From positions 1-64,000 of the forward strand of contig NZ_PNFA01000016.1 in assembly GCF_002970975.1 (NCBI RefSeq): a stretch of 64,000 nt of DNA, read 5' to 3'. Shown piece after piece: positions 63,509-64,000 of the stretch. The notes under the pieces were generated by a model that was not told the DNA's origin, ran no database searches, and saw only the letters and a program-made list of their open reading frames with translations. The position numbers were made by a program, and so were the translations under genes. Positions within the stretch are counted from its first letter, which is position 1. The number at the start of each line of letters is the position of its first letter. The DNA is from Microbacterium halophytorum (lineage in GTDB: Bacteria; Actinomycetota; Actinomycetes; Actinomycetales; Microbacteriaceae).

Positions 63509-64000
63509 TCAGGCCGTGACGACCTGGGCGGTGCCGACCTGGGCATCCGGGCCCATCTCGTCGGCGATGCGGTTGGCCTCCTCGATGAGGGTCGCGACGA
63601 TCTCGGCCTCCGGAACCGTCTTGATGACCTCGCCCTTGACGAAGATCTGGCCCTTGCCGTTGCCGCTCGCGACGCCCAAGTCCGCGTCGCGGGCCTCGCC
63701 GGGCCCGTTCACGACGCAGCCCATGACCGCGACGCGCAGGGGCACCGTCATGTCCTTCAGCCCCTCGGTGACGCTGTCGGCGAGCGAGTAGACGTCGACC
63801 TGTGCGCGGCCGCAGGAGGGGCACGAGACGATCTCGAGGGTGCGCTGGCGCAGGTTCAGCGACTGCAGGATCTGGTGGCCGACCTTGACCTCCTCGGCCG
63901 GCGGGGCCGAGAGCGAGACCCGGATGGTGTCGCCGATGCCCTCGGAGAGCAGGATGCCGAACGCCGTGGCGCTCTTGATCGTGCCCTGGAACGCGGGGCC
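63509..64000 (-). CDS. ispG: IspG, HMB-PP synthase, C-terminal part
   Basis: The frame enters from the right edge and ends at 63509; 163 codons of about 380 are in the window. IspG reduces methylerythritol cyclodiphosphate to HMB-PP, the next step after IspF, using a [4Fe-4S] cluster. Two cluster cysteines are in [14 protein letters not shown] and the third in [17 protein letters not shown], with a conserved Glu in the latter. The start and barrel domain lie outside. A perfect terminator follows. Confidence 0.95.
   Translation of the reverse strand, partial: GPAFQGTIKSATAFGILLSEGIGDTIRVSLSAPPAEEVKVGHQILQSLNLRQRTLEIVSCPSCGRAQVDVYSLADSVTEGLKDMTVPLRVAVMGCVVNGPGEARDADLGVASGNGKGQIFVKGEVIKTVPEAEIVATLIEEANRIADEMGPDAQVGTAQVVTA

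Overview
The window is about 64 kb of high-GC chromosomal DNA from an actinobacterium, most likely a Microbacteriaceae close to Microbacterium. This is inferred from GC-rich third codon positions, GTG/TTG starts, and family markers: CarD, WhiB1-type, SenX3-RegX3, GlnR, PdtaS, an Rv3235-like protein and a fused IspDF. Genes are densely packed, with many 4-base ATGA/GTGA overlaps, and no gap between genes exceeds 300 bases. I saw no tRNA, rRNA, CRISPR array, prophage or complete insertion sequence.

Layout. 1-4432: a partial ORF at the edge, ispDF, carD, a lipoprotein and an unknown coupled pair. 4534-18799: a phosphate block with regX3-senX3, divergent phoU, gpmA, ygfZ, nitrobindin, a 37-residue membrane protein, glnR, ppk1, a Nudix/phosphatase protein and pstSCAB. 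Three promoters here (phoU, ppk1, pstS) carry 11-bp PHO-box direct repeats at a fixed distance from a -10-like hexamer. 18912-29983: pabC, membrane proteins, a NarL-type two-component pair, purK, whiB1, pdtaS, a CpaE/SAF pair, a small HTH protein and an Rv3235-like protein. 30038-37142: pfkA, a SNF2 helicase, deoC and the truB-to-ribF operon.

37198-45178 is accessory: an oxidoreductase-methyltransferase fusion with a divergent XRE-cupin regulator, mutY, a DsbA-like lipoprotein, and a TetR-controlled ABC exporter with two operators on a leaderless promoter. 45257-49956 is the translation cluster rbfA-infB-ylxR-nusA; rimP is absent from its usual place. An extracellular nuclease with chitin-binding-type modules and proS follow. 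55116-61817 is a peptide ABC transporter (binding protein, two permeases, fused double ATPase) followed by a diverged binding-protein paralogue lacking 211 residues. The window ends with an ArsR-SRPBCC pair, a YjbR-like protein and the 3' part of ispG.

The most coherent theme is phosphate: sensing (SenX3-RegX3-PhoU), uptake (Pst), storage (Ppk1) and nitrogen cross-talk (GlnR) lie within 14 kb. The observations most worth testing are the spacing-locked PHO promoters, the shortened binding protein, the TetR double operator and a hairpin covering the infB ribosome-binding site.
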